Assembly (NCBI GenBank): GCA_964505995.1
Contig: CAZDLB010000020.1
Coordinates: forward strand, 1 to 19,934
Reading direction: 5' to 3'
Length of the DNA stretch: 19,934 nt
Source of the DNA: JAJRVH01 sp964505995
Lineage (GTDB): Bacteria > Pseudomonadota > Zetaproteobacteria > Mariprofundales > Mariprofundaceae
Position numbers and translations under genes: made by a program. Positions 6,489 to 13,663 of this stretch are shown here, piece by piece. Every line of letters begins with the position of its first letter. Within the stretch, counting starts at the first letter, position 1. The notes under the pieces are model-generated. The model was not told the DNA's origin and ran no database searches. It worked only from the letters and a program-made list of their open reading frames with translations.

Positions 6489-7877
6489 ATGAGCGTTCGT
6501 ACCCGATTTGCCCCGTCACCGACCGGCATGCTGCATATCGGCGGCGCCCGCACGGCGCTGTTTTCCTGGCTGTATGCCCGTCATCACGGCGGCCAGTTCG
6601 TGCTGCGCATCGAGGATACCGATCGCGAGCGTTCGACCGATGAGGCCACGCAGGTCATTCTTGACGGCCTGCAGTGGCTGGGGCTGGACTGGGATGCCGA
6701 GCCGGTGTTTCAGGCCTCGCGTCAGGCCGAGCATGTGCTGGCGGCGGAGCAGCTGATCGACGAGGGGCATGCCTATCGCTGCTACTGCACGAAGGAAGAG
6801 CTGGACCAGATGCGCGAGCAGCAGCGCGCGGCCGGAAAGAAGCCGATGTATGACGGGCGCTGTCGCCATCGCTCGGACCGCCCGGAAGGAAAGCCCTATG
6901 TCGTGCGCTTCCGCTCGCCGGATACCGGCGAAACCGTCGTGCGGGATCTGGTGCTGGGCGATGTGGTGTTCAACAACGCCGAGCTGGATGACCTGATCAT
7001 CCTGCGCTCGGACGGGACGCCGACCTACAATCTGGCGGTGGTCGCCGATGACGCCGCGATGGGGATTACGCATGTCGTGCGCGGTTCGGACCATCTGAAC
7101 AATACGCCGAGACAGATCCAGCTCTACGAGGCGCTGGGCCTGCCGATTCCGCAGTTTGCCCATATTCCGCTCATTCACGGACCGGATGGGGCCAAGATGT
7201 CCAAGCGGCATGGGGCCGTGGCCATTACGGAGTACCGTGATGCCGGCTATCTGCCCGATGCCCTGATCAATTATCTGGCGCGTCTGGGCTGGTCGCATGG
7301 GGATGAGGAGGTGTTCAGTCGCGAACAGCTGATCGAGCTGTTCGATCTGTCGCAGGTCGGCAAGACCGCGGCCCGCTTCGATCAGGCGAAGCTGGACTGG
7401 CTGAATGCGCATTATCTGCGTGAGGCGGACCCGGCCTCGCTGGTGGATGACGTGCGCCGCTTTCTTGAGCTGGACACCGCCGGGGGCCCGGATCTGGTGC
7501 GGGTCATTGCCTCGTTGCAGGAGCGGTCGAAGAACCTCGTGGAGCTGGCCAATGGCGCGCGCTTCTTCTATCGCGCTCCGGATTCCTATCAGGAAAAGGC
7601 GGTGAAGAAGAATTTCAGGGAAGGAACCTGGCCGCTGCTTGAGCGATTCATCGACGCGGCCGGGGCGCTGGAAACCTGGGATGCCTCCCGTGTGCATGAT
7701 GTGATCCATGCCATCTGCGAGGATGCGGGGGTCAACATGGGCAAGCTGGCACAGCCGCTGCGTATCCTGGTGTCCGGTGGCCCCGTATCGCCCCCGATCG
7801 ACCAGACGCTGGAACTGCTTGGGAAGGAAGAAACCCTGGCCCGGGTGCGGGCCGGCATGCAGGCGCTGCGCGGCTAG
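6489..7877 (+). CDS. gltX: Glutamyl-tRNA synthetase (GluRS, class I), 462 aa
   Basis: Charges tRNA(Glu) with glutamate in the cytoplasm. The N-terminus TRFAPSPTGMLHIGGART contains the HIGH-type motif (HIGG, residues 16-19), and KMSKR is at 236-240. A Cys-x-Cys-x24-Cys-x-His set (C98, C100, C125, H127) matches the zinc site of E. coli GluRS in both spacing and numbering, which points to the zinc-containing GluRS type. Length is normal. The C-terminal helical anticodon-binding part ends RVRAGMQALRG. Its stop overlaps the convergent prmA stop in the sequence CTAG. Confidence 0.97.
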   Translation: MSVRTRFAPSPTGMLHIGGARTALFSWLYARHHGGQFVLRIEDTDRERSTDEATQVILDGLQWLGLDWDAEPVFQASRQAEHVLAAEQLIDEGHAYRCYCTKEELDQMREQQRAAGKKPMYDGRCRHRSDRPEGKPYVVRFRSPDTGETVVRDLVLGDVVFNNAELDDLIILRSDGTPTYNLAVVADDAAMGITHVVRGSDHLNNTPRQIQLYEALGLPIPQFAHIPLIHGPDGAKMSKRHGAVAITEYRDAGYLPDALINYLARLGWSHGDEEVFSREQLIELFDLSQVGKTAARFDQAKLDWLNAHYLREADPASLVDDVRRFLELDTAGGPDLVRVIASLQERSKNLVELANGARFFYRAPDSYQEKAVKKNFREGTWPLLERFIDAAGALETWDASRVHDVIHAICEDAGVNMGKLAQPLRILVSGGPVSPPIDQTLELLGKEETLARVRAGMQALRG

Positions 7878-8725
7878 GGGCGCCGCAGGCGCAGCGCCGC
7901 CCAGCCTTCGTCGAGGCTGGCGGCTTCGAAGTCGAGCCCCTGATTCTCGTAGGCGGCCCGGACGGCCCCGATCTGATCCTCCAGCAGCCCGGAGAGAATG
8001 AGATGACCGCCGACACATTGGCTCAGGCTGGGCGCCATGTCGATCAGGGGCCCGGCCAGGATGTTGGCGACGACCAGATCGAAGCGCGAATCCGGCGGGC
8101 TGTCGCCGAGGCGGACCTCCAGGTCCACATCGTTGAGCCTTGCATTGGCCCGGCAGGCATCGACGGCGGCTTCCTCGATGTCGATGGCCAGCGCCCGTCC
8201 AACGCCGAGCTTCAGCGCCGCAATGGCGAGGATGCCGGAGCCGGCGCCCATGTCCAGCAGCGAGGCGGGCCGGAAAGCTGCACAGATCTCCTCGATGGCG
8301 ATCAGGCACAGCCGCGTCGTGGCATGCGTGCCCGTGCCGAAGGCCATGCCCGGGTCGAGCTGGATGTCGATCCGACCCTCCTTTGCGGCGGGGCAGAAGG
8401 AAGGGCGCACCCACAGGCGCTGGCCGATGCCGATGCCATGCCAGTCCTTCTGCCATGCCGTGGACCAGTCGGCTTCCTCCAGGCTGCGGATCCGGCAGGC
8501 CGAGGCCGGGATGCCTGAAAGCGCAAGGGCTGCGGACACTTCGGCCCGCCGGCGCCATTCGTCCTCGCCGATGGCAAACCAGGCGACATGCGTCTCTTCC
8601 CCGCCGGCATTCTCGATCTCCAGCGCGCGGCCAAGAAAGCCCGGGCATTCGCCCAGCTTTTCGATCTGATCTTCGGCAATCAGCCGGCCATCTATGCGAA
8701 GCTCGAGGCATCTTTCAACTTGCAT
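7874..8725 (-). CDS. prmA: Ribosomal protein L11 methyltransferase PrmA, 283 aa
   Basis: SAM-dependent methyltransferase that trimethylates ribosomal protein L11. The N-terminal L11-recognition domain (about 1-75) is followed by the PrmA hallmark LDPGMAFGTGTHATT (123-137), SAM motif I LLDMGAGSGILAIAALKLG (about 156-174), an acidic motif II (AIDIEEAAVDA), and VVANILAGPL as the motif IV equivalent. The start at 8725 has a good Shine-Dalgarno (GGAGA, spacing 6); the ATG ten codons upstream is disfavoured. It diverges from the FNR-like gene across 75 nt and converges with gltX, overlapping it by 4 nt. I see no terminator at the convergent end. Confidence 0.95.
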   Translation of the reverse strand: MQVERCLELRIDGRLIAEDQIEKLGECPGFLGRALEIENAGGEETHVAWFAIGEDEWRRRAEVSAALALSGIPASACRIRSLEEADWSTAWQKDWHGIGIGQRLWVRPSFCPAAKEGRIDIQLDPGMAFGTGTHATTRLCLIAIEEICAAFRPASLLDMGAGSGILAIAALKLGVGRALAIDIEEAAVDACRANARLNDVDLEVRLGDSPPDSRFDLVVANILAGPLIDMAPSLSQCVGGHLILSGLLEDQIGAVRAAYENQGLDFEAASLDEGWAALRLRRP

Positions 8726-8800
8726 CGCGTCTCTCCTTCGCCGAATATGCATCACCGACCGATGGCGCAGGGATGGCGGCAGAGGTCAGGGAGGAATCGG

Positions 8801-9517
8801 ATGGCCAAGTCTCACTCATATCGGATGCGGGTGAAAGAGAATGAACGCATGACCGACCCGGCATGCGACGACATCGTCGTTCGGCTTGAACTGGCGCCGA
8901 CGGCGAAATCCGTTCGTCCCTTCGTGGCCGGCCAGTATGTGCGCATCGGCATTCCGGGCCTGGCTTCGCCACCTCCGGCCTATTTCGCCATCGCCTCCGA
9001 CCCGAACAATGGCCAGAGCTATGATTTCTTCATCAAATGCACCGGCGGCATGGCCGAATATCTCTGCCAGGTCGAGCCCGGCGTGGAGCTTGAGGTCGAG
9101 GGGCCGATGGGCAAGGGCTTCGATCTGGATGATTACAAGGGGATGGATGTCTATCTGATCGGGGTCGGCACAGGCATCGCGCCGCTGAGAAGCGTCTGGC
9201 ATCATATCATCGCGAATCGGGAGGATTACGGCCGGGTGGCGATCTATGCCGGTTTTCTGTCGCCGTTGCACCGGCTGCTGACCGATGAGCTTGAAACCCT
9301 GAGCGAGCACGGCATCGAGGTTTCCGTATCGCTGGAGATCGGCCATGAATCCTGGGATGGCCCGATCGGCTATGTGCAGCATGCCATCGAGGCCGATGCG
9401 CCGGATGGTCGCAATGCCGTGGCCTGTCTGGCCGGCATGAGCGCAATGGTGGACGCCTGCAGGCAAACGTTGCAGAATCTCGGCTTTGATGAAAGCCGCA
9501 TCCTGCTCAACTACTGA
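8801..9517 (+). CDS. FNR-like FAD/NAD(P)-binding oxidoreductase, 238 aa
   Basis: A ferredoxin-NADP reductase-fold protein: an N-terminal beta-barrel flavin domain (about 5-110, with FVAGQYVRIGIPG), then an NAD(P)-binding domain with GVGTGIAPLRS (121-131), and a CLAGMSAMVDACRQTL segment where relatives have the CGPP-type motif; it ends RILLNY. There is no 2Fe-2S cysteine cluster. The usual FAD motif Arg-x-Tyr-Ser is replaced by PAYFAIAS (59-66), so flavin binding may differ. ATG 8801 is preceded by GGAGGAA (8790-8796). It is the first gene of the pyr operon and overlaps ruvX by 29 nt. Its partner is unknown; it resembles the gamma subunit of hydrogenase/sulfur-reductase-type complexes, but no such complex is nearby. 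Confidence 0.75.
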   Translation: MAKSHSYRMRVKENERMTDPACDDIVVRLELAPTAKSVRPFVAGQYVRIGIPGLASPPPAYFAIASDPNNGQSYDFFIKCTGGMAEYLCQVEPGVELEVEGPMGKGFDLDDYKGMDVYLIGVGTGIAPLRSVWHHIIANREDYGRVAIYAGFLSPLHRLLTDELETLSEHGIEVSVSLEIGHESWDGPIGYVQHAIEADAPDGRNAVACLAGMSAMVDACRQTLQNLGFDESRILLNY

Positions 9518-9989
9518 TTCCCAGGGCGTTCAGCCCGGCGCGGCGGAATTACCCGATTCCCTTGAACTTCCCCTGATTGCACTGGACATCGGCACGCGGC
9601 GCATTGGCGTGGCCGTGTGCGACCGGCTTGGTCTGAGCTGCCGCGGCATTGCCTGCCTGTCCCGCCGGGATGCGGGCTGGCCGAGGCAGCTGCTGAAGCT
9701 TGCCGCCGAATATGGCTCCCGGGGCATCGTGGCCGGGCTGCCGAAGAACATGGACGGCAGCGAGGGCGTTCAGGCCGAGGATGCGCGCGCGGCAGTGGCC
9801 GAACTGGCCGCCTGCACCGATCTGCCGATCGTCTTTCAGGATGAGCGCCTTTCGACATGGACGGCCAAGGAGCGCCTGTATGCGCAGGGGCTGAACGAGA
9901 GGAAGGTGCGCGAGCGGCTGGATCAGACCGCCGCGGCCGTGATCCTCGAGGACTTTCTGTCGGCGCATCCGGAGCTGACGCATGGCTGA
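9489..9989 (+). CDS. ruvX: RuvX/YqgF-family putative pre-16S rRNA nuclease / Holliday junction resolvase-like, 166 aa
   Basis: RNase H-like fold nuclease; E. coli YqgF is implicated in 16S rRNA 5' maturation and relatives cleave Holliday junctions. Family motifs are all present: LIALDIGTRRIGVAVCD with the catalytic Asp33, GLPKNMDGSEG, FQDERLSTW with the Glu, and LDQTAAAVILEDFL with the final Asp. The usual protein starts about 4 residues before the first motif, but here the only ATG in frame is 28 residues earlier, inside the preceding gene, with no clear Shine-Dalgarno; the extension looks non-conserved, so a non-ATG start further in is possible. Its end overlaps pyrR by 8 nt. Confidence 0.88.
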   Translation: MKAASCSTTDSQGVQPGAAELPDSLELPLIALDIGTRRIGVAVCDRLGLSCRGIACLSRRDAGWPRQLLKLAAEYGSRGIVAGLPKNMDGSEGVQAEDARAAVAELAACTDLPIVFQDERLSTWTAKERLYAQGLNERKVRERLDQTAAAVILEDFLSAHPELTHG

Positions 9990-10494
9990 AACGATCTTCG
10001 ATGCGCGGGCGATCGAGGCGGCCCTGGACCGGATGAGCGATGCGATTTCGGGCGAGCGGGTCTGTCTGGTCGGGATCGAACGCGGGGGTGCGCGCGTGGC
10101 CGATGCGCTGCAGCAGCGATTGCAGGCGCGGCGGATTGCGGTTGATCGCGGCAACCTCGATATCAGTTTCTACCGGGACGATCTGGATACCATCGGTCCC
10201 AATCCGGAGGTGCGGCCGTCAGAGCTTCCGTTCGATGTTTCCGGCCGGGAGATCTGGCTGATTGACGATGTGCTCTATACCGGACGGACGATTCGCGCGG
10301 CGATGGGCGAGCTCTTCGATTACGGCCGGCCGGCCAGGATCCGCCTGGCGGTCCTGCTGGACCGGGGGGGTCGCGAACTGCCGATTCAGGCGGATGTCGT
10401 GGGCCTGACGCATCAGGCGGATGCCGGCTGCTCGGTGAAGCTGGTCTGCGAAGCCGGTGGCTGGCGCATCGAACAGAGGCGGGTGCGGACATGA
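9982..10494 (+). CDS. pyrR: PyrR: pyrimidine operon regulator / uracil phosphoribosyltransferase-like, 170 aa
   Basis: Type I phosphoribosyltransferase fold. The PRPP loop IWLIDDVLYTGRT (91-103) is intact, along with LVGIERGG (29-36) and SFYRDDL (62-68). In Bacillus PyrR binds pyr mRNA leaders and also makes UMP from uracil; in Pseudomonas a PyrR sits before pyrB as here. The segment DRGGRELPIQAD (127-138) differs from the recalled Bacillus DRGHRELPIRAD at positions implicated there in RNA binding. The gene starts inside the ruvX end (8-nt overlap) and ends in ATGA with pyrB, so it has no leader of its own. Regulation of this operon by PyrR is plausible, but the mechanism cannot be read from the sequence. 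Confidence 0.92.
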   Translation: MAETIFDARAIEAALDRMSDAISGERVCLVGIERGGARVADALQQRLQARRIAVDRGNLDISFYRDDLDTIGPNPEVRPSELPFDVSGREIWLIDDVLYTGRTIRAAMGELFDYGRPARIRLAVLLDRGGRELPIQADVVGLTHQADAGCSVKLVCEAGGWRIEQRRVRT

Positions 10495-11423
10495 AGGCAC
10501 TGAGGCATCTGTTTGGCATTGCCGAGCTCGACGCGGAGCAGATCGAATATCTGCTGAATCTCGGGGAATCCTTCATCGATGTCTCGCGCCGATCGATCCG
10601 CAAGGCGCCGACGCTGCGCGGCAAGACCATCATCAACCTGTTCTTCGAGAACTCCACCCGTACACGCACGAGCTTCGAGATCGCCGGCAAGCGGCTGTCG
10701 GCCGATGTCATCAATATCTCGGCATCCACCAGCGCGACGAAGAAGGGAGAATCGCTGCTCGATACCGGACAGACGCTGGCGGCCATGCGGCCGCATGTGC
10801 TGGTCATTCGCCATTCGCTGGCCGGTACCTGCCAGTTTCTGGCGGAGCATCTCGAGCATACGGCCATCGTCAATGCCGGGGATGGGGCGCATGAACATCC
10901 GACACAGATTCTGACGGATCTGCTCACATTGAAGCGCTGTGGCGGATATGCCAACAAGGTTATAACCATTGTCGGAGACATCGCCCATTCCCGCGTGGCG
11001 CGCTCGCATCTGCTGGCTGCGCGCAAGATGGGATATACGGTGCGGCTTGTCGCGCCAAAGACGCTGTTGCCGGCGCAGGTTGAGCGCTATGGCTGCGAGG
11101 TGTTCCATGATTTCGATGCCGCGATACCGGGCACGGACGTGCTGTACATGCTGCGGGTGCAGACCGAGCGACTGACCGACAGCTGCTCCTTCCCTTCCAT
11201 CCGCGAGTATCACGAGGCCTATGGCCTGAACCGGCGCCGGCTCGAGGCCGCCGGAGATCAATGCCTGGTCATGCATCCGGGGCCGATGAACCGAGGCGTG
11301 GAGATCGCGACCGACGTGGCCGATTCGGCCAGCGCACGGATTCTCGATCAGGTGGAGCACGGCGTTGCCGTCCGCATGGCGGTTCTGACGGCGCTTTGCG
11401 GCGAGAGTGGAGGCGAGTCATGA
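10491..11423 (+). CDS. pyrB: Aspartate carbamoyltransferase, catalytic chain, 310 aa
   Basis: Second step of pyrimidine synthesis: carbamoyl phosphate plus L-aspartate gives N-carbamoyl-aspartate. The carbamoyl-phosphate motif STRTRTSFE (55-63) is intact, as are KKGES (about 84-88), the AGDGAHEHPTQILTDL block, and VMHPGPMNRGVEI near the C-terminus. Length fits a plain catalytic chain; it has no N-terminal extension as in Pseudomonas-type PyrB, and no pyrI regulatory gene is present. It overlaps pyrR and pyrC as ATGA on both sides. An AT-rich palindrome lies in the middle of the gene (10954-10972). Confidence 0.97.
   Translation: MKALRHLFGIAELDAEQIEYLLNLGESFIDVSRRSIRKAPTLRGKTIINLFFENSTRTRTSFEIAGKRLSADVINISASTSATKKGESLLDTGQTLAAMRPHVLVIRHSLAGTCQFLAEHLEHTAIVNAGDGAHEHPTQILTDLLTLKRCGGYANKVITIVGDIAHSRVARSHLLAARKMGYTVRLVAPKTLLPAQVERYGCEVFHDFDAAIPGTDVLYMLRVQTERLTDSCSFPSIREYHEAYGLNRRRLEAAGDQCLVMHPGPMNRGVEIATDVADSASARILDQVEHGVAVRMAVLTALCGESGGES
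10954..10972. repeat. AT-rich palindrome inside pyrB
   Basis: The 10-nt palindrome GGTTATAACC (10958-10967) is flanked by ACAA and, after one A, TTGT, which also pair. It stands out in a GC-rich gene and uses the rare ATA codon, within the conserved NKVITIVGD stretch. The function is unknown and it may be chance. Confidence 0.5.
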
Positions 11424-12703
11424 CGTTGCTGATCCGGGGCGGCCATGTGGTGGATCCGGCCAATGGCGTGGACGAGGTCTGCGATGTCTGGGTCGAGAAC
11501 GGTTGCATCGCCGGTGTCGGGGCATTCAACGGCAGGGCCGACGAGGTCATCGATGCCAGCGGCAGCCATGTCTGTCCCGGCCTGATCGACATGCATGTGC
11601 ATCTGCGCGAACCGGGTCAGGAATGGAAGGAGGATATCGAGTCCGGCTCGCGCGCGGCCGTGGCCGGCGGCGTCACGCGCATGTGCTGCATGCCCAACAC
11701 CCAGCCGAGGCTGGATCATGCCGGCGTGATTCTCCAGGTCATCGAACGGGCGCGGCAGGTCGGCCTGTGCGATGTGCATCCGATCGCCGCGGTCAGCCGC
11801 AACCTCGAAGGCAGGGAACTGACGGAGATGCGCGAGCTGGCGCGCGCCGGGGCGGTTGCATTCTCCGATGACGGCATGCCGATCTGGCATGCGGGCGTGA
11901 TGCGCAAGGCGCTCGAGTACGCATCGAGCTTCGGCTTTCTGGTCATTCAGCATGCCGAGGAGCTGGAGCTGACCCGTGGCGGCAGCGTGAACGAGGGCTG
12001 GGTTTCGACGCAGCTGGGCGTGTCCGGCATGCCGGCCGAGGGCGAGGATTCGATGATTGCACGCGACATCATGCTGGCCCGGCGCGCCGATGCCCGCTAT
12101 CACGTCGCGCACATCTCCACACGCGGCGCGGTCGATCTGGTGCGCAAGGCCCGGGCTGAAGGGCTGAAGGTGTCCGCCGAAGCGGCCCCCCATCATTTCG
12201 CGCTGACCGAGGAAGAGGTGCTGAACTTCAACGCCGATGCGAAGATGAGTCCGCCGCTCAGAACCGAGGAGGACCGGGAGGCGGTCATCGAGGGGCTTCG
12301 CGACGGCACGATCGAGGTCATCGCAACCGATCATGCGCCACACCACGAGGACGACAAGCGCTGTGGGCTGTCCTGCGCCGCATTCGGGATCGTTGGGCTG
12401 GAAACGATGCTGCCCGTGTCGCTGGAGCTTGTTAGAAATAATGTTCTAACAATGTCCGAGCTTATTGCGAAGATGACGATCAACCCGGCGCGTCTGCTGG
12501 GGCTAGATGCCGGCACACTGGATGTCGGCGCAACCGCCGATGTCTGCATCTTCGATGCCGGCGAATGCTGGGTGCTGGATCGCAACCGGCTGTTCTCGAA
12601 ATCGAAGAACACGCCGTGGCATGGCCGCGAGCTGACCGGCCGGGTCACGCATACGATCCGGCAGGGCCGCATCGTGTATTCGCAGGGAGCGATTCTTGAC
12701 TGA
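11420..12703 (+). CDS. pyrC: Dihydroorotase, type I, 427 aa
   Basis: Third step of pyrimidine synthesis, cyclising carbamoyl-aspartate to dihydroorotate; amidohydrolase fold. All metal and catalytic positions of type I enzymes are present: HVH in LIDMHVHLREPGQ (H59, H61), Asp150/151 in AFSDDG, H178 (IQHAEE), H231 (VAHIST) and D304 (ATDHAPHH). This argues against the inactive PyrC' found beside pyrB in Pseudomonas. The sequence closely recalls Aquifex dihydroorotase (KEDIESGSR, AVAGG, CMPNT), where PyrB and PyrC form one dodecamer. ATG 11420 overlaps the pyrB stop. A perfect 9-bp inverted repeat lies at 12429-12452. Confidence 0.95.
   Translation: MTLLIRGGHVVDPANGVDEVCDVWVENGCIAGVGAFNGRADEVIDASGSHVCPGLIDMHVHLREPGQEWKEDIESGSRAAVAGGVTRMCCMPNTQPRLDHAGVILQVIERARQVGLCDVHPIAAVSRNLEGRELTEMRELARAGAVAFSDDGMPIWHAGVMRKALEYASSFGFLVIQHAEELELTRGGSVNEGWVSTQLGVSGMPAEGEDSMIARDIMLARRADARYHVAHISTRGAVDLVRKARAEGLKVSAEAAPHHFALTEEEVLNFNADAKMSPPLRTEEDREAVIEGLRDGTIEVIATDHAPHHEDDKRCGLSCAAFGIVGLETMLPVSLELVRNNVLTMSELIAKMTINPARLLGLDAGTLDVGATADVCIFDAGECWVLDRNRLFSKSKNTPWHGRELTGRVTHTIRQGRIVYSQGAILD
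12429..12452. repeat. Perfect 9-bp inverted repeat, AT-rich, inside pyrC
   Basis: TTGTTAGAA (12429-12437) and TTCTAACAA (12444-12452) are exact inverted copies separated by 6 nt (ATAATG). The reading frame passes through as LVRNNVLT using AGA, AAT, CTA, ACA and GTT codons, which are uncommon elsewhere in this window. It could fold as an RNA hairpin or be a dimeric-protein binding site. It lies about 245 nt before pyrK. Confidence 0.7.
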
Positions 12704-13562
12704 CAATGGCAGCATATTCGATGAGTCCGCTGAGGTTCTGGCGCATGCCTCGCATCCGGGCGATCAGCATATCCTGAGGCTGCACGCGCCAAAGATTGCG
12801 GCCCATGCCGAGCCGGGGCAGTTCGTTCACATCCGTGTCTCCGAAGGGCGCGCCATGCGGCGGCCGATTTCGATCATGCTGGCCGATCCCGGGCGCGGCA
12901 CGGTGGATCTGCTCTACAAGGTCGTAGGAGCCGGCACGAGGGAGCTGGCTGAACGCAAGCCCGGCGAACGGCTGCCGATGCTGGGCCCGATCGGCCGGCC
13001 GTTCGACCTGTCCGATGTCACACGCCGCTATGTGCTGATTGGCGGTGGCGTCGGTATTCCGCCGATGATCTTCGCGGCCGAACGCCTGCAGGGGCGTTCC
13101 GACTGCGTCGTGTTCGCCGGCTCCGAGGTCGAATTTCCCTTTGCGCTGGAGCCCGCGACAGACCTTCTTCCCGGGGTCGAGGGCAATGCGATCCTGGCCA
13201 TCGCCTCGCTTCAGGAACGTGGCATTGCCTCACGTCTGGCATCCGGCGCCGGGCTTTATGGCTGTTTCGAGGGCCATGTGCCGGAGCTGGCTCGCAACTA
13301 TCTTGCCGCGCTGGATGAAGCCGAGCGCCAGCGCTGCGTGCTGCTCTCCTGCGGTCCCCATCCGATGCTGCATGCGGTGGCCCGGCTTGGACGGGAGTTT
13401 GCCCTGCCGACATATCTGAGCCTTGAGGAGCATATGGCCTGCGCCGTTGGCGGCTGTGCCGGATGCGTCGTGATGACCGAGGAAGACGGGCGGCGGCACT
13501 ATCGTCGCGTCTGTGTGGATGGGCCGGTGTTCGAGGCCGGTCTGCTGCCGGAGTTCGCCTGA
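12696..13562 (+). CDS. pyrK: Dihydroorotate dehydrogenase electron transfer subunit PyrK-like, 288 aa
   Basis: FNR-fold iron-sulfur flavoprotein that, in class 1B dihydroorotate dehydrogenase, passes electrons from dihydroorotate (via PyrD) to NAD+. Motifs: flavin motif RRPISI (55-60), NAD-binding IGGGVGIPPM (115-124), SCGPHPML (218-225), and the 2Fe-2S ligands C249, C254, C257 and C273 in MACAVGGCAGC and RRVC. TTG start at 12696 overlaps the pyrC stop by 8 nt and follows GGGAG with about 6 nt spacing; no in-frame ATG is nearby. No pyrD is in the window, so its catalytic partner is either elsewhere or not a class 1B enzyme. The last 55 nt lie next to a scaffold gap. Confidence 0.9.
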   Translation: MTDNGSIFDESAEVLAHASHPGDQHILRLHAPKIAAHAEPGQFVHIRVSEGRAMRRPISIMLADPGRGTVDLLYKVVGAGTRELAERKPGERLPMLGPIGRPFDLSDVTRRYVLIGGGVGIPPMIFAAERLQGRSDCVVFAGSEVEFPFALEPATDLLPGVEGNAILAIASLQERGIASRLASGAGLYGCFEGHVPELARNYLAALDEAERQRCVLLSCGPHPMLHAVARLGREFALPTYLSLEEHMACAVGGCAGCVVMTEEDGRRHYRRVCVDGPVFEAGLLPEFA

Positions 13563-13563
13563 A
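13509..13563 (+). repeat. 55-nt direct duplication, left copy (assembly overlap)
   Basis: The 55 nt before the N run are identical to the 55 nt after it (13664-13718). Both cover the last codons of pyrK. An exact 55-nt overlap at contig ends equals a common de Bruijn k-mer length, so this is most likely a contig overlap printed twice. Confidence 0.9.
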
Positions 13564-13663
13564 NNNNNNNNNNNNNNNNNNNNNNNNNNNNNNNNNNNNN
13601 NNNNNNNNNNNNNNNNNNNNNNNNNNNNNNNNNNNNNNNNNNNNNNNNNNNNNNNNNNNNNNN
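13564..13663. other. Scaffold gap (100 N) after pyrK
   Basis: Exactly 100 N between two identical 55-nt copies. Probably no sequence is missing: merging the copies gives pyrK followed directly by the DUF924 gene. Confidence 0.95.

Noticed and set aside
6516..8711. 731-codon minus-strand open frame across gltX and prmA
   Set aside because: It lies opposite gltX and out of frame with prmA, shows no domain, and both overlapped genes have intact family motifs.
8726..8800. Possible promoter TTGCAT-17-GAATAT for the pyr operon
   Set aside because: Only three of six matches in each hexamer; too weak to list, although a promoter must lie here or within prmA.
11261..11419. Upstream extension of pyrC inside pyrB
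   Set aside because: The extra residues are Arg/Gly-rich and non-conserved; the ATG at 11420 gives the normal dihydroorotase start and an ATGA overlap.
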